Positions 33,735 to 45,925 of a DNA stretch of 64,000 bases are shown piece after piece; the first letter of the stretch is position 1, and every line of letters starts with the position of its first letter. The notes below the pieces were generated by a model, which saw nothing but the letters and a program-made list of their open reading frames with translations, ran no database searches and was not told the DNA's origin. The stretch lies in assembly GCA_009667805.1 (NCBI GenBank), contig CM019067.1, forward strand, positions 162,769,049 through 162,833,048, in the 5' to 3' direction. The DNA is from Leptobrachium leishanense (Eukaryota > Chordata > Amphibia > Anura > Megophryidae). The translations under genes were made by a program, and so were the position numbers.

Positions 33735-34505
33735 CTGAATTACAGCATAGGTTGGATATGTCAATAGATTGGTCAAACAGGTAAGGGTTAATAGCTACAA
33801 CAGGTATTCAGGCAAACAGGTTCAAAAGCCAAAATGGTTAGTTATCCGCAACAGGCTTAGTACTCACTGAACAGATACTGAAGAAACATGAGACCAGGCA
33901 AGTGCGACCATAAGAAGAAAAGGTGTAAGTAGACCAAGGTTTAAGTAAGATAAGGAGTTTGATACCATTACCTAGTACCTGTAAGTCTATGAAGTGATAA
34001 TGCCGTTTTATGAATCAAAATGAAAAATGAATTAAGCCAAGCTGCAACAACCAATGACACAATGTATGAAAGTGGGCACAGGTAACCTATTCGCTTTCAT
34101 TAGTTATTAGAAAGGTGCACGACGGAAACGTTTCATATCATTTCAGATAATTTCAATTTGGATCGGTACATTATATCATTTTATTTTGGATTGTTTTGAA
34201 ATTGTGAAAACCGTCATGCTGTTGATTTTTGGCAATATGTTAAAATGTAACAGTGCACACACCAATTATTTTGCCGACATGAAAACATATACAAAGCGAA
34301 CAGCGCCTAAGACATCTTCAAAATGAGGATGAGAAAAAATATAAATATTTGAATAGTAAATTCTGGGGTTCACTGTATATCTATCGATAGATACTGATAG
34401 ATAAATATACGGATAAATAATGATTTATAGATGGTTACATAGTGATAGTGGTTAGTGATTTAGGGAAGTAACTAAGATAGTAATGAAACAAATAAATGAA
34501 TTTGT
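33735..34505. other. No gene recognised
   Basis: AT-rich intergenic DNA with TAGATA-type microsatellite drift near 34380-34440. Confidence 0.45.
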
Positions 34506-34509
34506 TATA

Positions 34510-34690
34510 TATGAAACATAGAAACATAGAAAAATGTCAGCAGATAAGAACCTTTCGGCCCATCTAGTCTGCCCAATTACATGGATACTATACCTGGATT
34601 TATCTTTTGTTTAGGATAGCCTTATGCCTATACCATGCTTGCTTAAATTCAATTACTGTTTTGGCCTCTACCACTTCTACTGGAAGTGCT
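34510..34690 (+). repeat. Common anuran interspersed repeat, fragment
   Basis: GAAACATAGAAAAATGTCAG followed by GCAGATAAGAACC and CGGCCCATCTAGTCTGCCC is a phrase I recognise from many frog sequences. Class not certain. A related repeat starts near 56865. Confidence 0.6.
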
Positions 34691-34699
34691 TACATATCC

Positions 34700-35175
34700 T
34701 TTCGTTATTCTTTCGTTTGTTATTTTTTTTTGGTATGTTATGTTTTTGTATCATACCAATTAGTATTTCGGAATGTTCAGAAAATAACAAATCGGTAAAA
34801 AGTGATACTAATTGAAATTCATTAGGTAAAGAATTTCACGTGTCTATTACTTATTTCAATAAAATATCATGCATAATCCTGCAGTTTTGCTGGCAAGTAA
34901 CCTTATAATCAAAAAGATGATTGATAGTGAAATTGTTTAAGTTGTACTTCCAAACATATTCACTTGATTAGAACTATATGAATAACATCCATGAGGATTA
35001 TATTTATCTATTTATAAGCACTGTGATAATGAAAAGATGGTCTATGTGTGGGTGCATTTAAAATGTCTGTATTGAAGCAGCAACAAACATTACAATGTCA
35101 CCTTGTTCAGAGTAGTTTGGTATCATTAACATGTCGCATTACATAAGTAATATTAAGATTAATTATTATAATTAC
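34700..35175. other. No gene recognised
   Basis: AT-rich intergenic DNA between the repeat fragment and the LINE tail. Confidence 0.45.
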
Positions 35176-35177
35176 TA

Positions 35178-35182
35178 TGTTA

Positions 35183-35213
<31 letters not shown>

Positions 35214-37800
35214 TTTATTTATAAAGCGCCAGCATATTCCGCAGCGCTGTACAATAAGCACAGTATAGACAGGGTTACAATACATTGAACAACATTTGAC
35301 AAACAGTACAGGAGGAGATGAGGGCCCTATTCCCGTAGGAACTCACAATCTGGGAGGGTTGGGGTTGGAAACAGGAGGAGAGGACTGTAAGGTGAGAGTG
35401 ATTGATGGTTGCGTCAGTGAGTTGGGTGGTAGGCTTCCCTAAATAGGAATGTTTTCAGGGAGCGTTTGAAGGAAGAGAAGTTAGGGGAAAGTCTGACAGT
35501 ACGAGGGAGAGCGTTCCAGAGAGTGGGGGCTGCGCGTGAGAAATCCTGCAGTCTATCATGGGAAGAGGTGATGCGGGGAGAAGCTAGGCGCAGGTCACTG
35601 TTTGACCTTAGGGAGCGGGCTGGGGTGTATTTGGTGATTAGTGAGGACAGGTAGTGGGGAGCTGAGTTAGTGAGGCTTTTGTAGGTAAGGATAAGGATTT
35701 TGAACTTAATTCTGCAGTGGATGGGGAGCCAGTGAAGGGACTCGCAGAGGGGAGCGGCAGAGACAGAGCGGCGGGTGAGGTGAATTAGCCTGGCGGAGGC
35801 GTTCAGGATGGATTGTAGGGGGGAGAGGTGGGACAGAGGGAGGCCAGATAAGAGATTATTGCAATAGTCGAGTCGGGAGATTACCAGGGCGTGTATGAGT
35901 TGTTTTGTGGCGACAGCGGTAAGAAATGGCCGAATTCTGTAAATATTACGCAGTTGATATCGGCAGGAGGAGGAAAGAGACTTGATGTGGGGGATAAAGG
36001 AAAGAGCAGAGTCAAGTGTAACTCCAAGACAGCGAACTTGGTTTGATGGGGAGATGGTGATACCCTCCACCGTGATCGAGAAGTCAGGAGGTGGGGCGGC
36101 ATTAGAGGGAGGAATAAGTAGGAGCTCAGTCTTTGACATGTTGATCTTTAGGTGGTGGGAGGCCATCCAGGAGGAGATGCCAGATAAACAGTCACTGACT
36201 TTGGAAAGGACAGGGGGAGAGAGATCAGGGGTAGAGAGGTAGATCTGAGTGTCATCAGCGTAGAGGTGGTAATTAAAGCCAAAGCTGTTGATGATTTTGC
36301 CCAGGGAGGAGGTGTAGATGGAAAAGAGCAGAGGACCAAGGACAGAGCCTTGAGGTACACCAACAGATAGAGGCAATGAGGGGGAGGAGTTACCAGCAAA
36401 GGACACACAGAAGGACCTGTTGGATAAATAGGAGTCAATCCAAGCAAGTGCAGTGTCACCGAGACCCAGAGAGTTGAGGGTCAGTAGAAGGAGGGGGTGG
36501 TCAACAGTGTCAAAAGCAGCCGAGAGGTCAAGCAGGATGAGAATAGAAGAAAAGACAAGGTCAATAGCGTGACCATCGCGGTGGGTAGGGAGGAGGGAGG
36601 ATTGTGTGAGTCCAAGGGAGGACGTGAGTGAAAGAAGTTTGGAGGCAGCAGGGGCGGAAGGATCGTCAATGGGAATGTTGAAGTCCCCAAGAACTAGGCA
36701 TGGAAGATTAGAAGACAGAAAGTGAGAGAGCCAGGTAGCAAAGTGGTCAAAGAACTGGGAGGTTGGTCCCGGTGGGCGGTAGATGACTGCCACCCTGAGG
36801 GCCAGAGGAGAGAACAGGCGGATGCAGTGTGTCTCGAAGGAGGAGAAGGAGAGGGATGGGGGTGGAGGGAGATGCTGGTAGGTGCAGGTGGGAGAGAGCA
36901 GGATTCCGACCCCGCCACCATTTCTCTCACCCGGTCTGGGGGTATGACTCAAGTGTAGACCGCCATGTGAGAGAGCAGCAACGGAGGCCGTGTCAGAGGG
37001 AGTTATCCAGGTTTCAGTTAAAGCTAGGAGGTTGAAGGAGTTTGAAAGGAAGAGGTCATGGATTGCTGTGAGTTTGTTGCACACAGAGCGAGCGTTCCAG
37101 AGGGCGCAGGAGAAAGAGGACAGGCGCTGAGGGATTATGGGGATGAGGTTGCTGGGCTTGCAGGGAGGTGATTTATGTGCGATGGAGATAGGATGAGAGG
37201 GAAGTATTGGATGTGTTGTGGGGCCAGGGTTAGGGGATATGTCACCTGAAGAGAGTAGCAGCAGGAGGGTGAGAAAGAGAAGGTGGGAATGGGATTTGTG
37301 GGAGTGGGAGTGATTGGCAGCGTGAGAGTTAGAGGGAGACCATGTTCTGAGGAAACAAAGGAGCTCATGCGAGGCCATCATGTGGGACGAGAGGAGGGAG
37401 GGAGAGATGCAGATAGTGTAGGGGTCGGTGGTAGAGGGGCAGGAGTTCCATTTAAGGAGAAAAGTAGAAGTAAAGAGTAGAAGCGTGAGAGAAAGCATGA
37501 TATAGACGTGCGTTTACCCAGAGTAAAAGTGGGCCTTGTAGTTCCTTCCTCCAGTCCCGCAACTCCAGGAAACAACTCTGGATGTCCACTTAAAAATGCC
37601 ACTTGCAAATGACACTTAGAGCCTGGCTCAAAGAGCCTGGTATAGCAGTTATATAGGGCGGGCTGATTGCATTCAGGCAGTTAAAATGTCAACACCTGAA
37701 AGGTCAACACCTGAAGCTGGATGGGCTGTGTCAATAGGGCAGGAGATTCACATGCTAATTAGCAAAGCACATGGTGGAGAAAAACAAAAATAAATATAAA
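35178..37800 (-). mobile_element. L2-type LINE with AAT tail
   Basis: On the minus strand the element ends in GGCGCTTTATAAATAAAG followed by an (AAT)n run at about 35212-35182, the typical 3' end of L2-type LINEs. It carries one long frame (37498-35414) and a 5' region up to about 37800, beyond which a 67-bp tandem array begins. No target duplication is expected or seen with such microsatellite tails. Confidence 0.85.
35414..37498 (-). CDS. L2 LINE ORF2: endonuclease and reverse transcriptase with in-frame deletion
   Basis: The 694-residue frame is uninterrupted. Residues 84-93 read [10 protein letters not shown], resembling a 2A peptide end. Residues about 130-319 are an APE-type endonuclease, with [15 protein letters not shown] (catalytic Glu), [16 protein letters not shown] and HAIDLVFS. 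The chain then jumps to reverse transcriptase motif A ([12 protein letters not shown], 323-334), motif B ([13 protein letters not shown], 380-392) and the catalytic YADD (413-416). The C-terminus is the usual L2 thumb and [12 protein letters not shown] end. The end of the endonuclease and the RT fingers, a few hundred residues in full-length relatives, are missing at residue about 319 without loss of frame. The product could be translated but would lack a complete polymerase. Confidence 0.85.
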   Translation of the reverse strand: MLSLTLLLFTSTFLLKWNSCPSTTDPYTICISPSLLSSHMMASHELLCFLRTWSPSNSHAANHSHSHKSHSHLLFLTLLLLLSSGDISPNPGPTTHPILPSHPISIAHKSPPCKPSNLIPIIPQRLSSFSCALWNARSVCNKLTAIHDLFLSNSFNLLALTETWITPSDTASVAALSHGGLHLSHTPRPGERNGGGVGILLSPTCTYQHLPPPPSLSFSSFETHCIRLFSPLALRVAVIYRPPGPTSQFFDHFATWLSHFLSSNLPCLVLGDFNIPIDDPSAPAASKLLSLTSSLGLTQSSLLPTHRDGHAIDLVFSSILILLDLSAAFDTVDHPLLLLTLNSLGLGDTALAWIDSYLSNRSFCVSFAGNSSPSLPLSVGVPQGSVLGPLLFSIYTSSLGKIINSFGFNYHLYADDTQIYLSTPDLSPPVLSKVSDCLSGISSWMASHHLKINMSKTELLLIPPSNAAPPPDFSITVEGITISPSNQVRCLGVTLDSALSFIPHIKSLSSSCRYQLRNIYRIRPFLTAVATKQLIHALVISRLDYCNNLLSGLPLSHLSPLQSILNASARLIHLTRRSVSAAPLCESLHWLPIHCRIKFKILILTYKSLTNSAPHYLSSLITKYTPARSLRSNSDLRLASPRITSSHDRLQDFSRAAPTLWNALPRTVRLSPNFSSFKRSLKTFLFREAYHPTH

Positions 37801-37825
37801 TAAAAAATAGAAAATACCAATATGC

Positions 37826-38488
37826 AGGCGATCAGATGATCAGATGAGATGTGGGTGTCTGAATAATGGGTGATAATGTCTTACCAGCAAAAGTATGCAG
37901 GCGATCAGATGAGATGTGGGTGACTGTGGATGATGGGTGATAATGTCCTACCAGCAAAAGTATGCAGGCGATCAGATGAGATGTGGGTGACTGTGGATGA
38001 TGGGTGATAATGTCCTACCAGCAAAAGTATGCAGGCGATCAGATGAGATGTGGGTGACTGTGGACGATGGGTGATAATGTCCTACCAGCAAAAGTATGCA
38101 GGCGATCAGATGAGATGTGGGTGACTGTGGATGATGGGTGATAATGTCCTACCAGCAAAAGTATGCAGGCGATCAGATGAGATGTGGGTGACTGTGGATG
38201 ATGGGTGATAATGTCCTACCAGCAAAAGTATGCAGGCGATCAGATGAGATGTGGGTGACTGTGGATGATGGGTGATAATGTCCTACCAGCAAAAGTATGC
38301 AGGCGATCAGATGAGATGTGGGTGACTGTGGATGATGGGTGATAATGTCCTACCAGCAAAAGTATGCAGGCGATCAGATGAGATGTGGGTGACTGTGGAT
38401 GATGGGTGATAATGTCCTACCAGCAAAAGTATGCAGGCGATCAGATGAGATGTGGGTGACTGTGGATGATGGGTGATAATGTCCTACC
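37826..38488. repeat. 67-bp tandem array at the 5' side of the L2 LINE
   Basis: About ten near-identical units contain GTATGCAGGCGATCAGATG, GATGTGGGTGACTGTGG and ATGATGGGTGATAATGTCC; successive starts lie at 37893, 37960 and 38027. The unit next to the LINE is the most divergent. Placement directly upstream of the LINE 5' region recalls promoter monomers known from mouse L1. Confidence 0.85.
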
Positions 38489-38900
38489 TGTGGAGAGAGG
38501 AGACACAGGACTTAGGGATCGTGATGGCGTAGGGGATCTTGGATGCTATTGCTATTGTTTAGAAATGCTACAAGGCAATACTAGAGGTAGTGGGAGGAAG
38601 ACTATGAGTTTACAAAGTGATTGTTAGGAGTCAGGTAGTTAGGTTATCAGTTCACTATTCATCATTGTCTTAGTTTAACAATGGTTTTGTCATGAGTCCC
38701 TGATCCTAACAGGAGCACATGCCACAACCTAAACTGCCGGTTTTTAGAGTAGCCTTAGTTTAACTAACAAACAGAAAAAAAACAGAAATATGTAATCCAA
38801 TGATAAGCCAGAATCAAGAACAAGAGAGGGTAGTCATACATGCCAAGTGTCGGCCCACAGAGTTAATAATTCACAGCAGGGGTTTAGGCAAAGAGAACGA
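38489..38900. other. No gene recognised
   Basis: Sequence after the tandem array starts CTGTGGAGAGAGGAGACAC; it may still belong to the LINE 5' end, but no boundary is seen. Confidence 0.4.
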
Positions 38901-38911
38901 TCAGACTAGAA

Positions 38912-39047
38912 CAGGGGTCAGTAACCTTGGCTCTCTAATGTTTTGGGAACTGCACTTCCCATCTGGCTCAGTCAACCTAATGGGTGACTGAGCATGATGG
39001 GAGATGTAGTTACCAAAACATCAGGGAGCCAAGGTTGCAGACACCTG
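38912..39047. mobile_element. hAT MITE, 136 bp
   Basis: Ends CAGGGGTCAGTAACCTTGGC and, inverted, GCCAAGGTTGCAGACACCTG; 8-bp duplication GACTAGAA (38904-38911) and GACTAGAC (39048-39055), one mismatch. CAGGGGTCNGNAACCTT ends are widespread among vertebrate hAT MITEs. Confidence 0.8.
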
Positions 39048-39055
39048 GACTAGAC

Positions 39056-40046
39056 AAACCAAGTACACGAGGTTAATCATTTTCAAAAGCAAAATCGCAC
39101 TCTTGGGTAAATGGAAACCACAACAGGGTATTGAACGTAAGGGAATCCCGGCATTTAAACCTGGAGGACAAATCTCATTGGGCCATGTCAAAAAGCTGCG
39201 CCCACAAGAGGCTACACATCCCCTTTCTGTCTTAACACCTCCGTGGATCTTTCTATGGCCAAAGGAATGACTGCTGTAAATCTGTGTGTTCTCCCCAGGC
39301 AGACTCTCGTGCCTTTCTCCAGTCCTCAGACAAAGCTTAAGGACCGGGACATGTAGAAAACATGCTAGCATCCATCAGAAATAAGACAAGGCTGTATATC
39401 TGGAGGTTTTCAGGGTCAGAATGGAACTCCTTTAATTGGGGACAGGCAGAGATATGTATGCGGTCGAACCTGGGTTATTTACATTTATAAAAACCTCCCT
39501 TAGATGTTGTGAGGGTTTCTGAGGTTGCTGGTTCTCTGAGTGTGAGACATAATTAGACTAGAACAATACAATGGAATAAACATTGTGTAACATTCCGAAA
39601 TGAGGCAGGACAATGGCAATTGTAATTGGGAAACAGATTATAGTCTAAAGGCAGCAGATAATTGGGCAGTGTTTGCCTGTCAAAGAAGATTAAAAAAAAC
39701 TACTCAACGATATAGTAGACATTTCTGAGAGAGGGCATGCTAGAAGGTGAAATTATTCTTGAATAACTCAGATTACATAACACTCTGCCCACAAGGGAGA
39801 CCAAGGAAATAGTATAGAACATCAGGCCTGCACCCCAAGACCAAAGTGACTTACAACACAAATAAATTTTACATGTAATGAAGTAAAAAGTAAACTTTAA
39901 ACAAGGGTTAAATCTTAGTTATGATCCAGAGAAAAGGCTATATATGTAGAAAATAGACATCAGAATCCTCTTCAAAGTTCTGAAAATCCTATATTTCTAC
40001 AATGGATTAAACACTATAAAAAATATATATTACTATGGATACATTG
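39056..40046. other. No gene recognised
   Basis: Intergenic sequence; a 116-codon minus frame at 39371-39021 overlaps the MITE and shows no domain. Confidence 0.45.
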
Positions 40047-40048
40047 TA

Positions 40049-41667
<1,619 letters not shown>

Positions 41668-41723
41668 TATGTACCTGGAGAATGTTTCTGCTCCACAGAA
41701 AATAATTTTGATTGTGACATTAT

Positions 41724-41913
41724 CAGGGTTATTCAGAGAGCGTGAAAAGCAGGAGAATGACTGGAGAATGAAAAATTCTAGGTCAAAATAGCCGATTTGG
41801 AATTGAGATGAAAGGGAGAATTTTTCTGGTTTGGCTATTTTGACCTAGAATTTTTCATTCTCCAGTTATTCTCCAGTCATTCTCCTGCTTTTCACGCTCT
41901 CTGAATAACCCTG
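41724..41913. mobile_element. Hairpin MITE with CAGGGTTATTC ends
   Basis: CAGGGTTATTCAGAGAGCG and its inverse bound 190 bp, with about 70-bp arms that pair almost perfectly; the right arm has an extra CTCCAGTTATT duplication. TAT flanks both sides (41721-41723, 41914-41916). The same ends occur at 52119-52976 with ATA flanks. A 3-bp duplication hints at the Harbinger group. Confidence 0.8.
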
Positions 41914-41916
41914 TAT

Positions 41917-42322
41917 GTCATTACATAGTCATATTTTATTTTTGTTTTAGACTAAAAAGGTAGTTTGCTTTTTTTAACCTGTGTAGATGTTATACTGTAT
42001 GACTGAAAATATCCTGGTTTTTACTCTAATGTAACTGAAATGATGCATTTTAAAATTAGAGGAAAAAAAATATAGGATGCCTTTTTAATAGTGTTCAAAT
42101 CCATGTCATTCATAATAATATTCTGTCTATAATATTTTTGACAGGTATAAAGAATATGTGAAACAACATATTAATTGGGTTGGAAAGATTCCGAAAAATC
42201 AATTATCACCATGATAATGATTTTCAAATTAGTAAGGTACTTCAAGTGAGACATCTTCAGCAATCTAATTTACAGATGACTGGACCGAAGAAGATTTAAT
42301 TTTAACTTGATAATCTTTCTAT
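41917..42322. other. No gene recognised
   Basis: AT-rich intergenic DNA between the MITE and hAT copy 3. Confidence 0.45.
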
Positions 42323-42330
42323 TTTACAAT

Positions 42331-43077
42331 TAGTGATGGGCCGAACACCCCTGTGTTTGGTTTGCATTCGTATTTCGAAGTTCGACCGTGAACTCGAACA
42401 CAATTCAAACACAATGCAAGTCAATGGGGCTCAAAAGATAAAAAATTAAGGTCCCCTCCAAGAGGGCATATATGCAAGATATTGGTCATAAAAGGTGTAT
42501 GGGGGTCCGAGTACTGCCCTGGGGGACAGGAAGCAATGGAGTTTTTCTTTAACCCTTTCACTGCTGAGTGCTGAGCCATTTCACCGCTGTGCGCTGAGCT
42601 CATTTTTACTGCTTTTGCTCATGTTTAAATGCGATTTGAAGTGATGGGAAATGTTTGAGCAACAATGAGTGGGAAATGTTTGATCAAAAAGGAGTGGGAA
42701 ATGTTTGAGCAACAAGGAGTGGGAAATGTTTGAGCAACAATGAGAGGGAAATGTCTGAGCAACAAGTAGTGGGAAATGTTTGAGCAACAAGGAGTTGGAA
42801 ATGTTTGAGCAACAAGGAGTGGGAAATGTTTATGTCCCATAGGCTTCAATGTTAAAAATATTCCCATTTTAATAAAATATCTAATAAACCGTTTATCATA
42901 ATATTCTGCAGAGTCTCTTTATTTTTAGATTTTTTTAGGATATTTTAAGCATTTTTTTAAATTTTTGGGATTTTTTTTCTCAAACTTTCCGTGAACGTCC
43001 CGAAAAGTTCGCAAATTTTCAAGCAGCCGATGTTCAAATCGAACTTCGATCCGAATCGAACCGGCAGCCCATCCCTA
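42331..43077. mobile_element. hAT-like non-autonomous element, copy 3, internally deleted
   Basis: Ends TAGTGATGGGCCGAACACC and, inverted, GAATCGAACCGGCAGCCCATCCCTA (given by its two ends), with the exact duplication TTTACAAT at 42323-42330 and 43078-43085. Only 747 bp: the outer parts match copies 1 and 2, the middle is replaced by a fragment of the TTAA family (42547-42640) and a 25-bp tandem repeat (42645-42835). Confidence 0.85.
42645..42835. repeat. 25-bp tandem repeat in hAT copy 3
   Basis: About eight units of GGGAAATGTTTGAGCAACA plus AGGAGT-like bases. Their minus strand gives repetitive frames (SHCCSNIPH type) with no biological support. Confidence 0.85.
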
Positions 43078-43085
43078 TTTACAAT

Positions 43086-43250
43086 GTCTAACTTACTATA
43101 TATCTATCTATCTTACTAGCTATCTGTTACTATCTTACTGTCTGTCTAGCTTGCTATATATTTATCTAGCTAACAAACTATCTTATTATCTTTCTATTAC
43201 TATCTAGCTTAGAATCTAGTTAACTATCTAACTAAGTTACTATCTATCAT
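43086..43250. repeat. TATC/TAGC microsatellite-like tract
   Basis: Degenerate TATCTATCTTACTAGC repeats continue for about 150 bp directly after the hAT target duplication. Confidence 0.7.
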
Positions 43251-43314
43251 TTTCTTTGTGGTGTTGGAGAAGGTACCTACGAATTCCATGGACAGACAAG
43301 GTGACCAATAACTG

Positions 43315-43740
43315 TCATGGTTATTCAAAGAGCAACGAGATTCCACTGGAATTTCGGTGCTCTTTCGCTCCCTGCAGTTTGGGGAATTCCCTGACCCTGA
43401 GGTGAATTCAGTATTCATCGCAGGGTCCCTAAAGTGGAGAGAAAAAATGCCGAACGCATTCCGAAAAACTGCTGAAATCCGCTGAAAAACCGCCAATCGC
43501 ATCTGAAAATCCACCGAAAAAACACAGAACATATCAGAAAATCCACCGAAAAACTGCGGAATGCATCCAAAAAAAGCCAACAACCTACTGAAGAGAGCGC
43601 CAACCAGCCGCCAGTAAATGCTGACAAGTCGCCAAATGGGGTAAAAAAACAAATACTGCCACTTTTAAACTCATTTGCACAAGAACTAATGGATGAAAAT
43701 GCCTGAAAATAAAATCTAAGATCCTATAAATAATAATAAA
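43315..43740. repeat. GGTTATTC-type repeat, second copy
   Basis: Starts ATGGTTATTCAAAGAGC and contains repeated CCGAAAAACTGC and GAAAATCCACCG phrases as at 21090. The right part (AAGATCCTATAAATAATAAT) also matches. The 142-codon minus frame here is a by-product. Confidence 0.55.
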
Positions 43741-43751
43741 AAGGTATTTAA

Positions 43752-43960
43752 CCCTTTCCCTGCGGAGGACGTGTAGGGAACATCCTCATTGATGCCCGCT
43801 ACATGCGGGGAACGTTCCCCACACGTCCTCCACTTGCGGGAGCCCCCAGAGAGATACTTACCTCTCTGTCCGGAGTTCCGTGGAGTTCTGACTTCCTGGA
43901 AGTCAGATGCCAAATTTATACACCCCCCGACGTAAATGACGTCGGGGGTGTATAAATGAC
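43752..43960. repeat. TTAA-type element fragment with palindromes
   Basis: It begins CCCTTTCCCTGCGGAGG after TTAA (43748-43751). GGAGGACGTGTAGGGAAC is answered by GTTCCCCACACGTCCTCC, and 43917-43954 is a nearly perfect palindrome centred on GACGTAAATGACGTC. The right end is replaced by other repeat sequence. Confidence 0.6.
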
Positions 43961-44036
43961 ATCATTCATAGGACCTTATATGTTAATTCCAGACATTTTC
44001 ATGGGCAGTTTTTTTGCAAACAGCGTTTCAATTTTG

Positions 44037-44170
44037 ACACTTTCCATGCCCCGACCGCTTCCTCGACTCGTAACCACAAGCCTGTGCTACTTCACTTGAT
44101 GGTCGGCCAGCAAATAGTGCAGAAGGTGCTGCTGGCCAATGGGGACCCAGGCCATATGGGGATATGACAG
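44037..44170 (-). repeat. LTR fragment of a chromodomain Gypsy element
   Basis: TGTCATATCCCCATATGG starts at 44170, right after a G-rich polypurine-like run (GGGGGGTAC on the minus strand). The fragment ends at a junction with an unrelated repeat at about 44036. It resembles the LTR at 13380-13791. Confidence 0.65.
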
Positions 44171-44497
44171 TACCCCCCCTACACGGATTGGCTGCCAGAC
44201 GACCACCAGGAAGATGAGAGGGGTGGAAAGCACATACAAGCTTGGGCGCATGAACCTCACTGGCCGGTAACCAGGACCTATCCTCCAGGCCATATCCCTT
44301 CCAGTCCACTAAGTATTTTAGACCCCCCCTGGACATTCTGGAATCCAGAATGGCTTGGACCTCGTACTCTTTCTCACCCTCCACCATGACAGGAGGAGGC
44401 AGTGCATGACATTTGGAATACCTGATGCACAAGATGGGTTTAAGCAGACTCACGTGAAACACATTATGGATTTTCAGAAATGGTGGCAAGGATTTTT
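44171..44497 (-). pseudogene. pol: Gypsy chromovirus pol C-terminus with chromodomain
   Basis: The minus frame reads KIHNVFHVSLLKP, the conserved end of a Ty3/Gypsy integrase, then EYEVQAILDSR and LKYLVDWKGYG, a chromodomain with the aromatic residues usually binding methylated histone tails; SWLPASEVHAPKLV follows. It runs into the 3' LTR at 44170. All upstream pol sequence is missing from about 44497, where a plus-strand L1 tail begins. The frame is open but is only the last tenth of pol. Confidence 0.85.
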
Positions 44498-44707
44498 TTG
44501 TCTACTCTTCCTTTTCATCTTCATTGTTATGTTGCGTGTTTCTGTGATTTTCTATGCTGTTTCTGATACCTGGTGCCTTTGCTGGCCCTTATTGCTTACT
44601 TATGTTGTTTACTTGCTTATTTTTGTAACTTTGTGCAATGGCCCTACGTGGCTATATATCCGTGTGACTTGTTGGGACTTTGCAAACTCATAAAGAATTG
44701 GGAAAAA
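44498..44707 (+). mobile_element. L1-type 3' end with poly(A)
   Basis: Contains AATGGCCCTACGTGGC, the 3' motif shared with the L1 elements at 20924 and 27896, and ends TAAAGAATTGGGAAAAAAAA. It is severely 5'-truncated. Confidence 0.6.
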
Positions 44708-44709
44708 AA

Positions 44710-45170
44710 AGGATAAACAGAAACAGAATCAGTCGCATAGAGATATATTTCAGCAACATTTGCGTTGTGTACTGGTATTCATCTGAAAATAACTGTGTAC
44801 TATAAATCCTGTTTTCGAAAACAAACTATTTAAAATTCTACACAGCACATAATACATTGCAAAACACTGCATTTTTTACTATCAAAACTATTGTAATCAT
44901 GAGAAATGGTGGGAATGAGAAAGCCGTCCTTGAGAATTTCTCTTTAGCCACTCAGAGAGCAGCATAGGAAGCGTATGACCTGCTACATCATTGGCTAATG
45001 GAGGAGCAGCCTCCCATTGGCTTAAGTCTTCTCTTCTCTGTCCAGCCATCAAGGTGGAAGGAGCTACCCCGCCAACTTGTCAGGGATCTTTTTTATTTTT
45101 GCACTCTCTGGTTTTTTTTTGTGTTTGTTTTAATTTTCTCAAATTTTTTACTGTTTGAAATTTTTCTTCT
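44710..45170. other. No gene recognised
   Basis: Intergenic sequence; GGCTAATGGAGGAGCAGCC around 44991 contains an inverted CCAAT-like pair but no promoter can be claimed. Confidence 0.4.
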
Positions 45171-45925
45171 TGGTTATTTTTCTGTAGATAGCCCACTTCC
45201 TGGGCTGAAGCCAAGGACTGCTACAATCAAAGTGAAGAAGACTTGCAGCTATGGTTTTTTGGGTTTAATCTCTGCCCAGATTTTTTTAATTTAATGGATG
45301 GCTCAATTTCCTGAGCTAAAGCTGAGAACAATTAAGATCAAAAAGAATTTAAGCCATCCTGCCGTGGATTTATTTTCTAGGGTTTGTGGGAGGGGGGTTC
45401 CCCACCTGGAGATTTTGTGTATTTGTGAATTATTTTTCTATGGATGACCAATTTCCCGAGTTGAAGCTGAGGACTGAGGGCTTCAATCAAAGTCAAAAGG
45501 TGCTACAATGGTCTTGCTGTGAATTTTTTTGCCACCTGGGTATTGATTGGGATTTTTCTTTCATGGATAGCACATTTTCCTGGGCTTAAGCTGAAGACCA
45601 AGGGCTTCTATCAAGTTGAAAATAAGCTACAGCTGTCCAGCTGTGTTTTTCAAATTTGTTTCTTGTTTTCTTATGTCCTGGAATTATTTTGTGATTTTTC
45701 TCTGTATGGATGATCCACTTTCCCGGGCTGAAGTTGAAGACTGAGGGCTTCAATCAAGGTCAAGAAGAGCTACAGTGGTCCCTCTGTGGGTGTTTTTATT
45801 TATATTTTTAGTTTTCTTTCCCACTTGGGGATTTTTTTTGATTATGCTTTTATGGATGACACACTTTCTTGGGCTGAAGCTGAGGACCAAGGGCTTAAAT
45901 TAAGTTGATGAGGATGGTGAGTATT
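45170..45925 (+). repeat. Degenerate tandem repeat, about 130 bp, six units
   Basis: Units at about 45185, 45300, 45440, 45565, 45705 and 45855 share the pattern TATGGATGACCACTTTCC, GGGCTGAAGCTGAGGAC, and GGGCTTCAATCAAG. The spacers are T-rich. The open frames at 44998, 45386 and 45519 are parts of this repeat. Confidence 0.75.

Noticed and set aside
36121..37480. Plus-strand frames of 60-90 codons
   Set aside because: Shadows of the L2 ORF2 on the minus strand.
41724..41913. microRNA precursor
   Set aside because: The perfect hairpin is the structure of a MITE with 3-bp flanks; arms of about 70 bp and transposon ends explain it better.
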